A stretch of 64,000 nt of DNA. Origin: GCA-2733415 sp049614485 (lineage in GTDB: Bacteria > Bacteroidota > Bacteroidia > Flavobacteriales > Flavobacteriaceae). This document shows positions 51,926 to 60,697 of this stretch, in pieces (the stretch's first letter is position 1; every line of letters begins with the position of its first letter). The translations under genes and the position numbers were made by a program. The DNA is taken from positions 1 to 64,000 of the forward strand of contig JBMZDR010000002.1 of assembly GCA_049614485.1 (NCBI GenBank), written 5' to 3'. The notes beneath the pieces are model-generated. The model had not been told where the DNA came from and did not search any database. It saw only the letters and a list, made by a program, of their open reading frames with translations.

Positions 51926-53002
51926 TTAATTTAATCTTATTTTAGGGTCTAACCAGCCGTATATTATGTCGACAAAAATATTAATAATTACAAACATACT
52001 AGCAATTACAATAACAGATCCCATAATTACTGGCAAATCTAAACTATTTAAGGCATCAACAATTTCTTTACCCAAGCCATTCCAGTTAAAAATATATTCT
52101 ACAAATACCGCTCCTGCCAATAATGATGCAAACCATCCTGAAATTGCAGTTACAACAGGGTTCATTGCGTTTTTTAGGGCATGTTTTTTTATGATATTAT
52201 ATTCTGACAAGCCTTTGGCTCTAGCCGTTCGTATATAATCTTGATTAAATACCTCTAACAAGGAGTTTCGCATTAATTGAATAACGACTGCTAGTGGTCT
52301 TATTCCTAATACTAAAGCTGGTAATATTAAGTTTTTTAGTTGTAATTCTACATGTTCTCCATAATCGTCTAACTCATATAAACTTCCTGTCATTTCTAAG
52401 TTTGTCAAATCATGCAACACATAACCAAACAACCATGCAAAAACTATAGCGCTAAAAAATGAGGGCACACTCATACCTAAGGTGCTGAATATCTGGATGC
52501 ATTTATCAATCCAAGTGTCTTTATAAAGAGCAGAAAAAACACCAAAGACAATTCCTATAAGCAATGCTAGAAAAATGGAGGCAATTGCTAGTATTGCCGT
52601 GTTAGGCAAGGTTTCTGAAATAATTTGACTGACCGGTTTCCCTTGCTTAGCGAATGATGTTCTTAAAAACGGTTTTTTAATTACGATGTTGGTTTCACCT
52701 ATTGAAAATAAATGAATACTATTATACTTGTTAGTGGCTAAACTTGTATAATTTTCAGAATTTGTGCTGTGAAATGAAATGGGCGATAAATCGTTTAAAT
52801 AATATACATATTGTGTAGATAATGGTTTATCGAACCCAAACTTTTTTTTAATTGCTGCTACTTGTTCACTGTTTTCATTTTGCCCCAACATCATTTTTGC
52901 CGGATCACCAGGAAGAATATTAAACAAGAAGAATATTACGGTTATCACCCCAAAGAGTGTTAACACAGCATATCCTAATTTATTGAGCAAATAGTGTAAC
53001 AA
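51926..53002 (-). CDS. DppB/OppB-type ABC transporter permease
   Basis: 358 residues. The N-terminal TM1 carries AVLTLFGVITVIFFLFN; the ILPGDPAKMMLGQ motif follows; five more helices come after. The EAA-like loop is DYIRTARAKGLSEYNIIKKHALKN, which contacts the ATPase, and the end reads IIYGWLDPKIRLN, all typical of DppB. A loop of about 70 residues between TM1 and TM2 is longer than in E. coli. No DppC, ATPase or binding protein is in the window, so its partners must lie elsewhere. It abuts the upstream gene with no gap. Confidence 0.9.
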   Translation of the reverse strand: MLHYLLNKLGYAVLTLFGVITVIFFLFNILPGDPAKMMLGQNENSEQVAAIKKKFGFDKPLSTQYVYYLNDLSPISFHSTNSENYTSLATNKYNSIHLFSIGETNIVIKKPFLRTSFAKQGKPVSQIISETLPNTAILAIASIFLALLIGIVFGVFSALYKDTWIDKCIQIFSTLGMSVPSFFSAIVFAWLFGYVLHDLTNLEMTGSLYELDDYGEHVELQLKNLILPALVLGIRPLAVVIQLMRNSLLEVFNQDYIRTARAKGLSEYNIIKKHALKNAMNPVVTAISGWFASLLAGAVFVEYIFNWNGLGKEIVDALNSLDLPVIMGSVIVIASMFVIINIFVDIIYGWLDPKIRLN

Positions 53003-53638
53003 TTAGTGTTTAGATTTCTTGGTTAAATCTTCAGAAAAAGCATTATAATTTTCAAAATATATAAATCCAAAATCATCTTTGGTTTTTACTTCAGATTGAA
53101 ACCCTTTGCTATTCATAATGTTATATGTAGATGATGCATCTTTTAACAATAGCCACAATTCTTGCTCTCTATCATACTCAAATGTGATGATGCGTGTCCA
53201 TCTATTTGCTTTTCCAGCTTCATGTTCTATTGCAAATGTATTGCCTGAAAACACTACTGATGTTAACGGACTTCCGTAAGGGGAATCACATCTGTAACAG
53301 TACACGATATCTTCATTTTCAAGTGTTTTTTCAAGCACACCATCATCATTTCGTTTTAAAATTAACACTTTTCGTTTTGAATGCGTTTGATCTTTTTTAA
53401 ACTTACTCACTTCGTCTAATTGTGCAACAACTACAACAGCATCTGTTTGTTTATCGCCATTAAAATCACCTGCATCATAAGTTATTAAATATTCATTTTC
53501 ACCAACAAATACATCAATTTCTTCTATAGGAATAGTTGGTTTTTCTTTTACAACATAAGTATCTGACCAACGTTTTTTCTTCTTTTGAGAAAAACCAATA
53601 GTGGTTAGTATTAAAAGTAATAACGTAATTTTTCTCAT
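53003..53638 (-). CDS. Secreted protein of unknown function with an FG-GAP/VCBS-like motif
   Basis: 211 residues with a signal peptide (cleavage near GFSQ, residue 18) and a Lys-rich start of the mature chain (KKKKRW). The segment DAGDFNGDKQTDAVVVVAQL has the DxNxDxxxD pattern seen in FG-GAP calcium loops. A YCYRCDSPYGSP motif with two Cys follows. No family name comes to mind. It is fully embedded in the operon: 6 bp after BT_3928, 0 bp before the permease. Confidence 0.8.
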   Translation of the reverse strand: MRKITLLLLILTTIGFSQKKKKRWSDTYVVKEKPTIPIEEIDVFVGENEYLITYDAGDFNGDKQTDAVVVVAQLDEVSKFKKDQTHSKRKVLILKRNDDGVLEKTLENEDIVYCYRCDSPYGSPLTSVVFSGNTFAIEHEAGKANRWTRIITFEYDREQELWLLLKDASSTYNIMNSKGFQSEVKTKDDFGFIYFENYNAFSEDLTKKSKH

Positions 53639-53644
53639 AGGGAA

Positions 53645-54874
53645 TTACAATTTTAAGTTATCAATATCATTCCAATGTAACTTTTGCTTGATTGTAGCCT
53701 TATCCATTTCAAATATACCTGGATTGGCACGAACAATAGTTTTCAAAGTAGTACCGTCACAGAAAAAGAAATCAAAATTCAAGCCAAACTCGGCTTTTTT
53801 AGCAACTCTACTTTCTACAGATTCTGCAGTTAACCCTATAACTGTATATCCTTTTTTTAATGCAGCATCAGTAGCAGTTTTAACACGTTTGAACCCCTCA
53901 TCACTTGATTTTGAGAAATCATAAGCAACTATAGTCAATACATTGTCTTTTGATAAATACAACTGTGTATCATCTTGCTCACCCTCTATTGTAAAGTCAT
54001 GAATTTTTGGTGCTTCCGCTTCTCTAACAATTTTTGTATCAACACTGATAAAATTATTACCTTCTACTTCAGGATATGATCCGTTTGTAATAAAAAGCTT
54101 ATCTTCTCCATTGACTTTAAATTTCCAACTGTATTCTGTTAATTCTGGTAAAGCATCTGGAGATACAACCATACCCTCATTTATGTTTGCCGAAATTTTA
54201 TACGGTCTAAAGTCTTCAATTGGTAAATGATTGTACGTATAAAACATAAATACTAAAGAGGCAATACCACTAATACTTAACAAACGCCATTGATTGCTAT
54301 CAAAACGTTTGATTATAAACTTCAAGCCAAATACTAATATTGAAAACAGTACTGGAAACCACCAACCAATCACAGCTACTGAGAATAATGTGATTAAAAT
54401 TAATGACGGTATAATATATTTAAAATCTTTAAATTTTCTATTTGGGTATATATCCTTTCTGAACACATATAAAATCACAGAGAAAAACAACAATACAACA
54501 TCTTTTGTAAATGACTCCCAAGGTGTTAGTTTTAGTGCATCTCCAAAACACCCACAATCGGTGACTTTATTATAATATGCCGAATAAAAGGTCAAAAATG
54601 TAAAGAACAACATCATTAACAAATTTAACGCTGTGGTTAATTTTGCTTTTAACCCGAATATTAAAGCTGCTCCTAAAACGACTTCTATCAGACAAATCAC
54701 TACTGCCATAATGATGGTGTAGGGTTGTAAAAACTCCATTCCTAACACACCATCTGTAAAATAATCATGCAATTTGTATGAAAACCCAACTGCGTCATTT
54801 GCTTTTATAACTCCTGACACAAGTAATAAACTCCCAACTAATAATCGCGATATGTAAACTATACTATTCTTCAT
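53645..54874 (-). CDS. BT_3928-family protein: DoxX-like membrane domain plus thioredoxin-like domain
   Basis: 409 residues. Residues 1-150 form a DoxX/MauE-like four-helix membrane domain (RLLVGSLLLVSGVIKANDAV, with KVTDCGCFGD between helices). More membrane helices follow to about 220. The C-terminal part (about 290-409) looks thioredoxin-like without CxxC. Members of this group are thought to supply electrons or handle disulfides in the periplasm, but the role is unproven. In flavobacteria it regularly sits beside DUF1599 and tpiA genes, as here. Confidence 0.88.
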   Translation of the reverse strand: MKNSIVYISRLLVGSLLLVSGVIKANDAVGFSYKLHDYFTDGVLGMEFLQPYTIIMAVVICLIEVVLGAALIFGLKAKLTTALNLLMMLFFTFLTFYSAYYNKVTDCGCFGDALKLTPWESFTKDVVLLFFSVILYVFRKDIYPNRKFKDFKYIIPSLILITLFSVAVIGWWFPVLFSILVFGLKFIIKRFDSNQWRLLSISGIASLVFMFYTYNHLPIEDFRPYKISANINEGMVVSPDALPELTEYSWKFKVNGEDKLFITNGSYPEVEGNNFISVDTKIVREAEAPKIHDFTIEGEQDDTQLYLSKDNVLTIVAYDFSKSSDEGFKRVKTATDAALKKGYTVIGLTAESVESRVAKKAEFGLNFDFFFCDGTTLKTIVRANPGIFEMDKATIKQKLHWNDIDNLKL

Positions 54875-54893
54875 ATATTATAAAATAAATATT

Positions 54894-55439
54894 TTAAGCG
54901 TCTTGCTCTTTTAATAAAATTAATGCGAATACCGAGTAATTTATCATGTCTTGATAATTAGCATCAATCCCCTCACTTACTAAAGTTTTTCCTTTATTGT
55001 CTTCAATTTGTTTCACGCGCAATAGTTTTTGCAAAATCAAATCAGTTAATGAACCAATACGCATTTCACGCCAAGCCTCACCGTAATCATGGTTTTTAGC
55101 CTCCATCAATTCGCGGGTAATTTTAAATTGTTTATCGTATAACACTACAGCTTCTTCTAAATTTAAATCTGGTTGCTCAACGACACCTTTCTCTAACTGA
55201 ATTAACGCCATTATAGAATAGTTTATAATACCAATAAATTCAGACGCTTGTCCTTCATCTACTTTTTGTTCAACATTTTGTTGCAACCCTCTTATGCGTT
55301 GTGCCTTTATAAATATTTGATCGGTTAATGATGGTAAACGTAAAATTCGCCACGCACTTCCGTAATCTTTCATTTTATTGATAAACAAGGTTCTGCAAGT
55401 ATTTAAAACCTCATTATATTGTTTCGCTGTTTTTTGCAT
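54894..55439 (-). CDS. DUF1599 protein
   Basis: 181 residues made of two tandem copies of the same unit: KMKDYGSAWRILRLPSLTDQ with IGIINYSIMALI, then NHDYGEAWREMRIGSLTDLI with QDMINYSVFALI. Each copy repeats the (K/H)DYG-AWR-(L/R)-SLTD pattern. It is helical and cytosolic with no signal. The family's function is unknown; the acidic and polar helices recall all-alpha nucleotide pyrophosphohydrolases, an unproven similarity. It is the first gene of the eight-gene operon, divergent from folP. Confidence 0.9.
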   Translation of the reverse strand: MQKTAKQYNEVLNTCRTLFINKMKDYGSAWRILRLPSLTDQIFIKAQRIRGLQQNVEQKVDEGQASEFIGIINYSIMALIQLEKGVVEQPDLNLEEAVVLYDKQFKITRELMEAKNHDYGEAWREMRIGSLTDLILQKLLRVKQIEDNKGKTLVSEGIDANYQDMINYSVFALILLKEQDA

Positions 55440-55520
55440 CGATACTATGTATAATTTCCGTAAATTTCGTTGATTTTTTACTGAATAGCAACAGTATATA
55501 GAAATAATATTGAAATATCA

Positions 55521-56342
55521 ATGATGACAATTAATTGCAAAGGACAACTTATTGATTTAAGCACACCTAAAGTAATGGGAATTTTAAACTTGACACCAGA
55601 TTCTTTTTATGACGGTGGCCAATACCGCGATGAAAAAGACATCTTAACTCAAGTTAAAAAGATGTTAGACGACGGCGCTACTTTTATTGATATTGGCGCT
55701 TACAGTTCCCGCCCAGGGGCTACTCATATTTCTGAAGATGAAGAATTGAAACGTATTGTTCCTATAGTTAAATTACTTTGCCAAACATTTCCTGATATTT
55801 TAATTTCAATTGACACGTTTAGAAGTCAAGTTGCTAAAGCATGTATTGAAAGTGGTGCCGCGTTGATAAATGATATTTCTGCTGGAGAAATGGATGATAA
55901 CATGTTTCAAACTATTGGAACATTAAATATCCCCTACATCATGATGCATATGCAAGGAACACCTCAAAACATGCAACAAAATCCAACATACAAAAACGTG
56001 ACTCAAGACATATTGCTATATTTTTCAAAAAAAATTGCTTTAGCTAGGCAATACAATATTAATGACATCATTATTGACCCAGGATTCGGGTTTGGAAAAA
56101 CTATAGCCCATAACTATGCGTTATTAAATGATTTGGAGGTATTCAAAAATATCAATTTACCTATTTTAATTGGCGCCTCTCGAAAATCAATGATTTACAA
56201 CATACTAAATACCAATGCACAAAATGCGTTAAACGGCACTACTGTAGTAAACACACTTGCGTTACATAAAGGCGCTTCAATAATTAGAGTCCATGATGTG
56301 AAAGAAGCTGTAGAGTGTGTAACTTTAGTAAATCAATTATAA
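55521..56342 (+). CDS. folP: Dihydropteroate synthase
   Basis: 273 residues, TIM barrel. Signature one is GILNLTPDSFYDGG (about 20-33), then DDGATFIDIGAYSSRPGA, LINDISAGEMD and the phosphate loop IDPGFGFGKT. It joins DHPP and p-aminobenzoate in folate synthesis and is the target of sulfonamides. Two ATGs stand at the start (55521, 55524). It is divergent from DUF1599 by 81 bp and heads the folP-lipoprotein-cdaA set. Confidence 0.97.
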   Translation: MMTINCKGQLIDLSTPKVMGILNLTPDSFYDGGQYRDEKDILTQVKKMLDDGATFIDIGAYSSRPGATHISEDEELKRIVPIVKLLCQTFPDILISIDTFRSQVAKACIESGAALINDISAGEMDDNMFQTIGTLNIPYIMMHMQGTPQNMQQNPTYKNVTQDILLYFSKKIALARQYNINDIIIDPGFGFGKTIAHNYALLNDLEVFKNINLPILIGASRKSMIYNILNTNAQNALNGTTVVNTLALHKGASIIRVHDVKEAVECVTLVNQL

Positions 56343-56349
56343 CTTATTT

Positions 56350-56871
56350 ATGAAAAACATAGTTGTTTTAATGTTTATCCTGTTAGTTTCTTGTCAAAAA
56401 GATGCGCCTCAAATTTCTGAAAACAGCTCGTTAAAAAACCTTCCAAAAGTGTTCTTTGACCAGCAAATAGAGCATACAATTCATGCCGCAAAAAAAAATT
56501 ACACATTTATTAATGAATTTAAAAGATTACCAAATACTGAATTTTCAAAATTCTATTTAAAAAAGCATCCAGATACCTATCTCCCATATTTTAATGTGAC
56601 CATAAATTTAAATAAAGACACTAAAATTACACTTGAAGGCGCAGAAGTGTTAAAGAGTGAATTAATTGAATACACAAAAGAGTTTATTGATTTTGCTGCT
56701 GAGGGACAACAAGCCATGATTCATTTGAATTTTGAAGAAGACGTACTTTTAAAAGATTACATAGAATTCATTTATTTCATAAAACCTATAACTTCATCAA
56801 AAATCATATTAAATTCAAATGTGTTTATCTACAACACAAAATTATTACCTGATTGTGATTGTACACTTTAA
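56350..56871 (+). CDS. Small lipoprotein of unknown function between folP and cdaA
   Basis: 173 residues with a lipoprotein signal (MKNIVVLMFILLVSC, Cys15) and a mature alpha/beta domain with no motif I recognise. The text FRSQ-like catalytic residues are absent. The chain ends LLPDCDCTL, whose CDC could bind metal or form a disulfide. It follows folP by 7 bp and precedes cdaA by 65 bp. A link to c-di-AMP signalling is only a guess from position. Confidence 0.78.
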   Translation: MKNIVVLMFILLVSCQKDAPQISENSSLKNLPKVFFDQQIEHTIHAAKKNYTFINEFKRLPNTEFSKFYLKKHPDTYLPYFNVTINLNKDTKITLEGAEVLKSELIEYTKEFIDFAAEGQQAMIHLNFEEDVLLKDYIEFIYFIKPITSSKIILNSNVFIYNTKLLPDCDCTL

Positions 56872-56936
56872 AATAACGTAACCAAAACATTTTAAAATAA
56901 ATGCTTTTTAATATTTTTACATAAATAATTTATCAT

Positions 56937-57719
56937 TTGGAAATATTTAATTTTTTAGAATTTAGCTTTACAGATGCAATAGATATTACTCTTGTTGCCT
57001 TACTGCTTTATTATGTATATAAACTTATTAAAGGTACTGTTGCAATAAATATTTTTATAGGAATTATTGTCATATACTTAATATGGGAACTTACTAAAGC
57101 CCTTCACATGGATGTGCTGAGTAGTATTTTAGGGAAATTTATTAGTGTTGGCGTATTTGCTTTAATTGTAGTTTTTCAACAAGAAATAAGAAAGTTTTTA
57201 CTCCTTATTGGCTCTACAAAATTTTTTACTAGTAATAAATTTCTGAAAAATCTGAATTTTTCACAAGCCACTACCAAAGCAGCAGTAAATGTTAATGCCA
57301 TTTTAAGAGCCTGTAATAAATTAGCTGCAACTAACACAGGAGTACTATTAGTTTTTGAACGTAAAAACAATTTAGAGTTCGTTAAAAACACAGGTGATGA
57401 AATGAATATTACCTTAACTCAACCAATTCTTGAAAGTATATTTTATAAAAATAGCCCTTTGCATGATGGTGCTGCCATAGTGGAAGGAAACGCCATAACG
57501 GCAACACGAGTAATCTTACCAATATCTAATAGCAGAAGCATCCCTAGCAGATTTGGTTTACGCCATAGAGCAGCAATAGGTATTACCGAAAAAACAGATG
57601 CTGTTGCTTTAATTGTATCTGAAGAGTCCGGAAAAATATCTTACGTTAAAAACGGTGAATTCGTATTATTTGAAAATACTGATGAGTTAACACAAATAAT
57701 ACTTGAAGATTTAGGCTAG
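56937..57719 (+). CDS. cdaA: Diadenylate cyclase CdaA
   Basis: 260 residues. Three membrane helices (about 10-95) are followed by a DAC/DisA_N domain with the catalytic motifs NSPLHDGAAIVEG (DGA) and RFGLRHRAAIGITE (RHR). It joins two ATP to make cyclic di-AMP at the membrane. The start is a TTG at 56937; no ATG suits. Firmicutes CdaA genes sit next to cdaR and glmM; neither is seen here. The shared neighbourhood with folP is one I recall from other Bacteroidota. A bidirectional terminator follows. Confidence 0.95.
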   Translation: MEIFNFLEFSFTDAIDITLVALLLYYVYKLIKGTVAINIFIGIIVIYLIWELTKALHMDVLSSILGKFISVGVFALIVVFQQEIRKFLLLIGSTKFFTSNKFLKNLNFSQATTKAAVNVNAILRACNKLAATNTGVLLVFERKNNLEFVKNTGDEMNITLTQPILESIFYKNSPLHDGAAIVEGNAITATRVILPISNSRSIPSRFGLRHRAAIGITEKTDAVALIVSEESGKISYVKNGEFVLFENTDELTQIILEDLG

Positions 57720-57722
57720 TAT

Positions 57723-57803
57723 AAAAAAATCCTGTTAATACAATTATTAACAGGATTTTTTACCCCAAAAAAAACTTACTTTACCTACTGTTAAAAAGTA
57801 GAT
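57723..57803 (-). ncRNA. Small-RNA candidate, copy B of a three-member family
   Basis: Read on the minus strand: a 5' hairpin (TATCTACT/AGTAGGTA including one G:T pair, 57804-57782), the conserved block AAGTAAG, eight T, GGGGTAA (about 57781-57760), then an intrinsic terminator with a stem of up to 16 bp (AATCCTGTTAATA/TATTAACAGGATT, loop 57741-57744). The hairpin begins where the -7 box would start the RNA. The terminator also faces cdaA and could end it. Confidence 0.68.
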
Positions 57804-57806
57804 ATT

Positions 57807-57814
57807 CAAATATA
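57807..57814 (-). promoter_or_regulatory. -7 box for small-RNA candidate copy B
   Basis: Minus-strand TATATTTG matches TAnnTTTG and is followed by AATATCTACT, the start of the 5' hairpin. Confidence 0.65.
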
Positions 57815-57947
57815 CCACATTATTCTTCCTTAGGAAATACCAAATATTGGGTATTTTCAACATTTACCAGTGTTTTCTACCGAAGAAATATGTGTTTCAT
57901 CTAAACGACTGTTTTACACTTCAAATTAATTGTAAAATAGGACTCCA

Positions 57948-58030
57948 AAAAAAAAAAGATCTGTTAGCTTGACTAACAGATCTTCTTACCCCAAAAAAAC
58001 TTACTTAATCCATAATCTTACTTATGGACT
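57948..58030 (-). ncRNA. Small-RNA candidate, copy C of a three-member family
   Basis: On the minus strand: a 7-bp hairpin (TCCATAA, 6-nt loop, TTATGGA; 58028-58009), the block AAGTAAG, seven T, GGGGTAA (about 58007-57987), then a terminator (AGATCTGTTAG/CTAACAGATCT, 57983-57957) with twelve or so T. It is tandem to copy B; the 130 bp between them hold only a bulged inverted repeat (AAATACCAA/TTGGGTATTT near 57845) and no gene. Confidence 0.7.
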
Positions 58031-58033
58031 ATT

Positions 58034-58041
58034 CAAAGATA
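58034..58041 (-). promoter_or_regulatory. -7 box for small-RNA candidate copy C
   Basis: Minus-strand TATCTTTG within ATTG-TATCTTTG-A matches the consensus and closely resembles the box before copy A. Confidence 0.68.
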
Positions 58042-58112
58042 CAATTTTTATGCATAGCATAAAATAGCCAACGTAAGGTATTTTTATATCACTACAATTA
58101 GTGATACTCTAT

Positions 58113-59873
58113 TTAAACCTCACTAAATTGAACATCATATAAGTTTTTATAGTAGCCATTCTCAATCAATAATAAGTCATTATGAGTTCCTTTTTCAACT
58201 ATTTTACCTTGATCCATTACAATAATCATATCAGCACTTTTTATGGTTGCCAAACGGTGCGCTATAACTATTGATGTTCTATTTTTTGTAATTTCAGTTG
58301 TAGCGTCTTGTATTAAACGCTCTGAATAAGAATCTACAGAAGACGTTGCTTCATCTAAAATTAAAATTTCTGGGTTACTTACATAAGCTCTCAAGAATGC
58401 TAATAACTGACGTTGCCCAGTAGACAACATTACCCCACGTTCTTTAACATTATAATTATATCCTCCTGGGAGTTTTTCAATAAACTCTGCAACTCCAATA
58501 TTTTTTGCTGCAGCTTTGACATCTTCTAAAGAAATAGAATCATCATTTAGTGTAATGTTGTTCAATATTGAATCTGAAAACAAAAACACATCTTGTAACA
58601 CAACAGCTATTTTTGCTCGTAAATTATCTAGTTTATAGTTTGTAATAGTAATATTATCTAATAATATTGCTCCGCTATTAATTTCATAAAATCGATTTAA
58701 TAAATTTATTATTGTTGATTTTCCTGCTCCTGTTGCCCCTACTATAGCTACTGTTTCACCAGGATTAACCTTAAATGAAATACCTTTCAAAACCTCTTCA
58801 TCTTTCACATATGAAAAATGTACGTTTTTAAACTCAACCACACCTTGAACATCAGTAACTTCAACTGTTCCATTATCACTAATTGCGGTGTTTGTGTCTA
58901 GGACTTCAAAAACTCTATTGGCAGCAACCATACCCATTTGTAATGTGTTAAACTTATCTGCTAATTGACGTAATGGCCTAAACAGCATTTGTGTCATTTG
59001 CACAAACATAGCTATAACTCCAATTTTAGATAAGTCATGCCCCATAACAGCGTCAACTCCAGAGTTCCAAAGAATAATAGCTATGGTAATTGAAGATGCT
59101 AGTTCAATAATTGGAAAAAATATAGAATTGTACCAAACCGTTTTAACCCATGCTTTTTTATGCTTTTCGTTAATTTCTTTAAACTTTACATACTCTTCGT
59201 TTTCTCGTGCAAAAAGCTGGACTATTTTCATACCCGTAACATGTTCTTGAACAAAGGTATTTAATGCGGATACTTGCATACGCACATCTTTAAAAGCAGA
59301 TTTCATAGCTTTTTGAAACATGCGCGTTGCTATCATTATAAAAGGGAGTATTGCGAATACAAACAATGATAACTTTAAACTTGTAACTAACATGACAATA
59401 ATTACAACAAGCATTTTTAGCAAATCGCCAACAATGACAAAAAATCCTTGACTAAATACTTCTGCTATTTTTTCAATATCACTTACTGCATGCGTTACTA
59501 ACTTTCCTACAGAATTAGTATCAAAGTATTTCATTTTAAAATTAAGCATGTGTTTAAATAATTTTACACGCACATCTTTAATTATAGACTGCCCCAGCCA
59601 ATTGGCATAAAAAATAAATAAAAACTGGACGATAACCTCAAAAATTAACACGCTGGCTAAAATTGAAACAAGAAAAACTAAGCCTTCTTTGTCATTGTTA
59701 TATAATTCATTAGTTATAATTTCATTCAACAAATATGGTCTTGCTGTTGCCAAAAAAGACAATAATAATGCCGCTAACAATACGCCATAAAATGTTACGC
59801 GATACATTTTTGTGTATTGCATGAGCCTATTAAAAAGCTTAAAATTAAATTTGTTTGACGTTTTAGCTGTCAT
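58113..59873 (-). CDS. ABC exporter, fused membrane and ATPase domains (MsbA/MDR-like half transporter)
   Basis: 586 residues. Six membrane helices (about 20-320) precede the ATPase domain. Walker A is VGATGAGKST (about 373), signature LSTGQRQLLAFLRAY, Walker B EILILDEATSSVDSYSE, and the switch His sits in SIVIAHRLATI. It forms a homo- or heterodimer that exports lipids, drugs or peptides; the cargo is unknown. The ATG lies inside the last 11 bases of truA, so the two are translationally coupled. Confidence 0.94.
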   Translation of the reverse strand: MTAKTSNKFNFKLFNRLMQYTKMYRVTFYGVLLAALLLSFLATARPYLLNEIITNELYNNDKEGLVFLVSILASVLIFEVIVQFLFIFYANWLGQSIIKDVRVKLFKHMLNFKMKYFDTNSVGKLVTHAVSDIEKIAEVFSQGFFVIVGDLLKMLVVIIVMLVTSLKLSLFVFAILPFIMIATRMFQKAMKSAFKDVRMQVSALNTFVQEHVTGMKIVQLFARENEEYVKFKEINEKHKKAWVKTVWYNSIFFPIIELASSITIAIILWNSGVDAVMGHDLSKIGVIAMFVQMTQMLFRPLRQLADKFNTLQMGMVAANRVFEVLDTNTAISDNGTVEVTDVQGVVEFKNVHFSYVKDEEVLKGISFKVNPGETVAIVGATGAGKSTIINLLNRFYEINSGAILLDNITITNYKLDNLRAKIAVVLQDVFLFSDSILNNITLNDDSISLEDVKAAAKNIGVAEFIEKLPGGYNYNVKERGVMLSTGQRQLLAFLRAYVSNPEILILDEATSSVDSYSERLIQDATTEITKNRTSIVIAHRLATIKSADMIIVMDQGKIVEKGTHNDLLLIENGYYKNLYDVQFSEV

Positions 59874-60612
59874 AAATTATAGTATCTGGGTAACACACTT
59901 CTGTTAAATATAAACCTTGAGCTGGCACAGAAACCCCAGCCTCTCCTCTGTCTTCACTTTTTATAATATCATGTACCGCATTTACATCAATTTTCCCTAA
60001 ACCAATATGCAATAATGTACCAACTATAGCGCGCACCATATTTCTTAAAAACCGATCTGCAGATATATTAAACACTAGCTGCCCATTCTCATGTGTCCAT
60101 TCTGCAAAAGTAATATTACAATTAAATGTATTGACTTCTGTTTTAACTTTTGAAAAGCATTTAAAATTAGTATAATCAAGCAAGATCTTTGCCGCTTGAT
60201 TCATTTTATCAACAGCCAATGGTTGTTTAACCAAGTGAGTATACTCATGCAAAAACGGATCTTTACACATGATAATCTTGTATTGATAAGAACGTTTTGT
60301 AGCATGAAACCGTGCATGAGCATCATCAATAACTCTGAATACATTTTTAACAGCAATAGTTTTAGGCAAGATAGAATTTAGCTTATAAACCAATTCGTTT
60401 TCTTCTAATGCGACACTACTATCAAAATGCGCAAAAATCTGAGAAGCATGCACACCAGCATCTGTTCGTCCTGCACCAACAACACCAATTTTATTGCGTA
60501 AAATTGTTGATAAGGCCTTCTCTAAAACTTCTTGAACAGAAATAGCATTTGGTTGAATTTGCCAACCGTGATAATTTTTACCGTTATATGAAAGTTCAAT
60601 AAAATATCTCAA
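59863..60612 (-). CDS. truA: tRNA pseudouridine synthase A
   Basis: 249 residues with the start at TTG 60612, giving RYFIELSYNGKNYHGWQIQP, the family N-terminus. The frame is open to 60726, but a -7 box at 60669-60676 puts the transcript start after that point. The catalytic Asp is in VGAGRTDAGVHAS; RFLRNMVRAIVG near the end is also typical. It modifies U38-U40 in the anticodon arm. It is divergent from the phosphoesterase gene and overlaps the ABC exporter gene. Confidence 0.95.
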   Translation of the reverse strand: MRYFIELSYNGKNYHGWQIQPNAISVQEVLEKALSTILRNKIGVVGAGRTDAGVHASQIFAHFDSSVALEENELVYKLNSILPKTIAVKNVFRVIDDAHARFHATKRSYQYKIIMCKDPFLHEYTHLVKQPLAVDKMNQAAKILLDYTNFKCFSKVKTEVNTFNCNITFAEWTHENGQLVFNISADRFLRNMVRAIVGTLLHIGLGKIDVNAVHDIIKSEDRGEAGVSVPAQGLYLTEVCYPDTIIYDS

Positions 60613-60668
60613 GTATAATTGTATTTTTGTGTTCAATTCAACTTCCTTTACCTGTAGGAAAGCAAGCA

Positions 60669-60676
60669 CAAAGATA
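60669..60676 (-). promoter_or_regulatory. -7 box for truA
   Basis: Minus-strand TATCTTTG matches TAnnTTTG; the predicted leader to the TTG start is about 50 nt. It lies in the 85 bp between divergent truA and the phosphoesterase gene. Confidence 0.6.
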
Positions 60677-60697
60677 CTCTTATTTAGATTTATATAC

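Noticed and set aside
57841..57860. Inverted repeat near 57845 as a fourth small-RNA copy
   Set aside because: It has no conserved core and no promoter box in the right place; it may be part of the region upstream of copy B.
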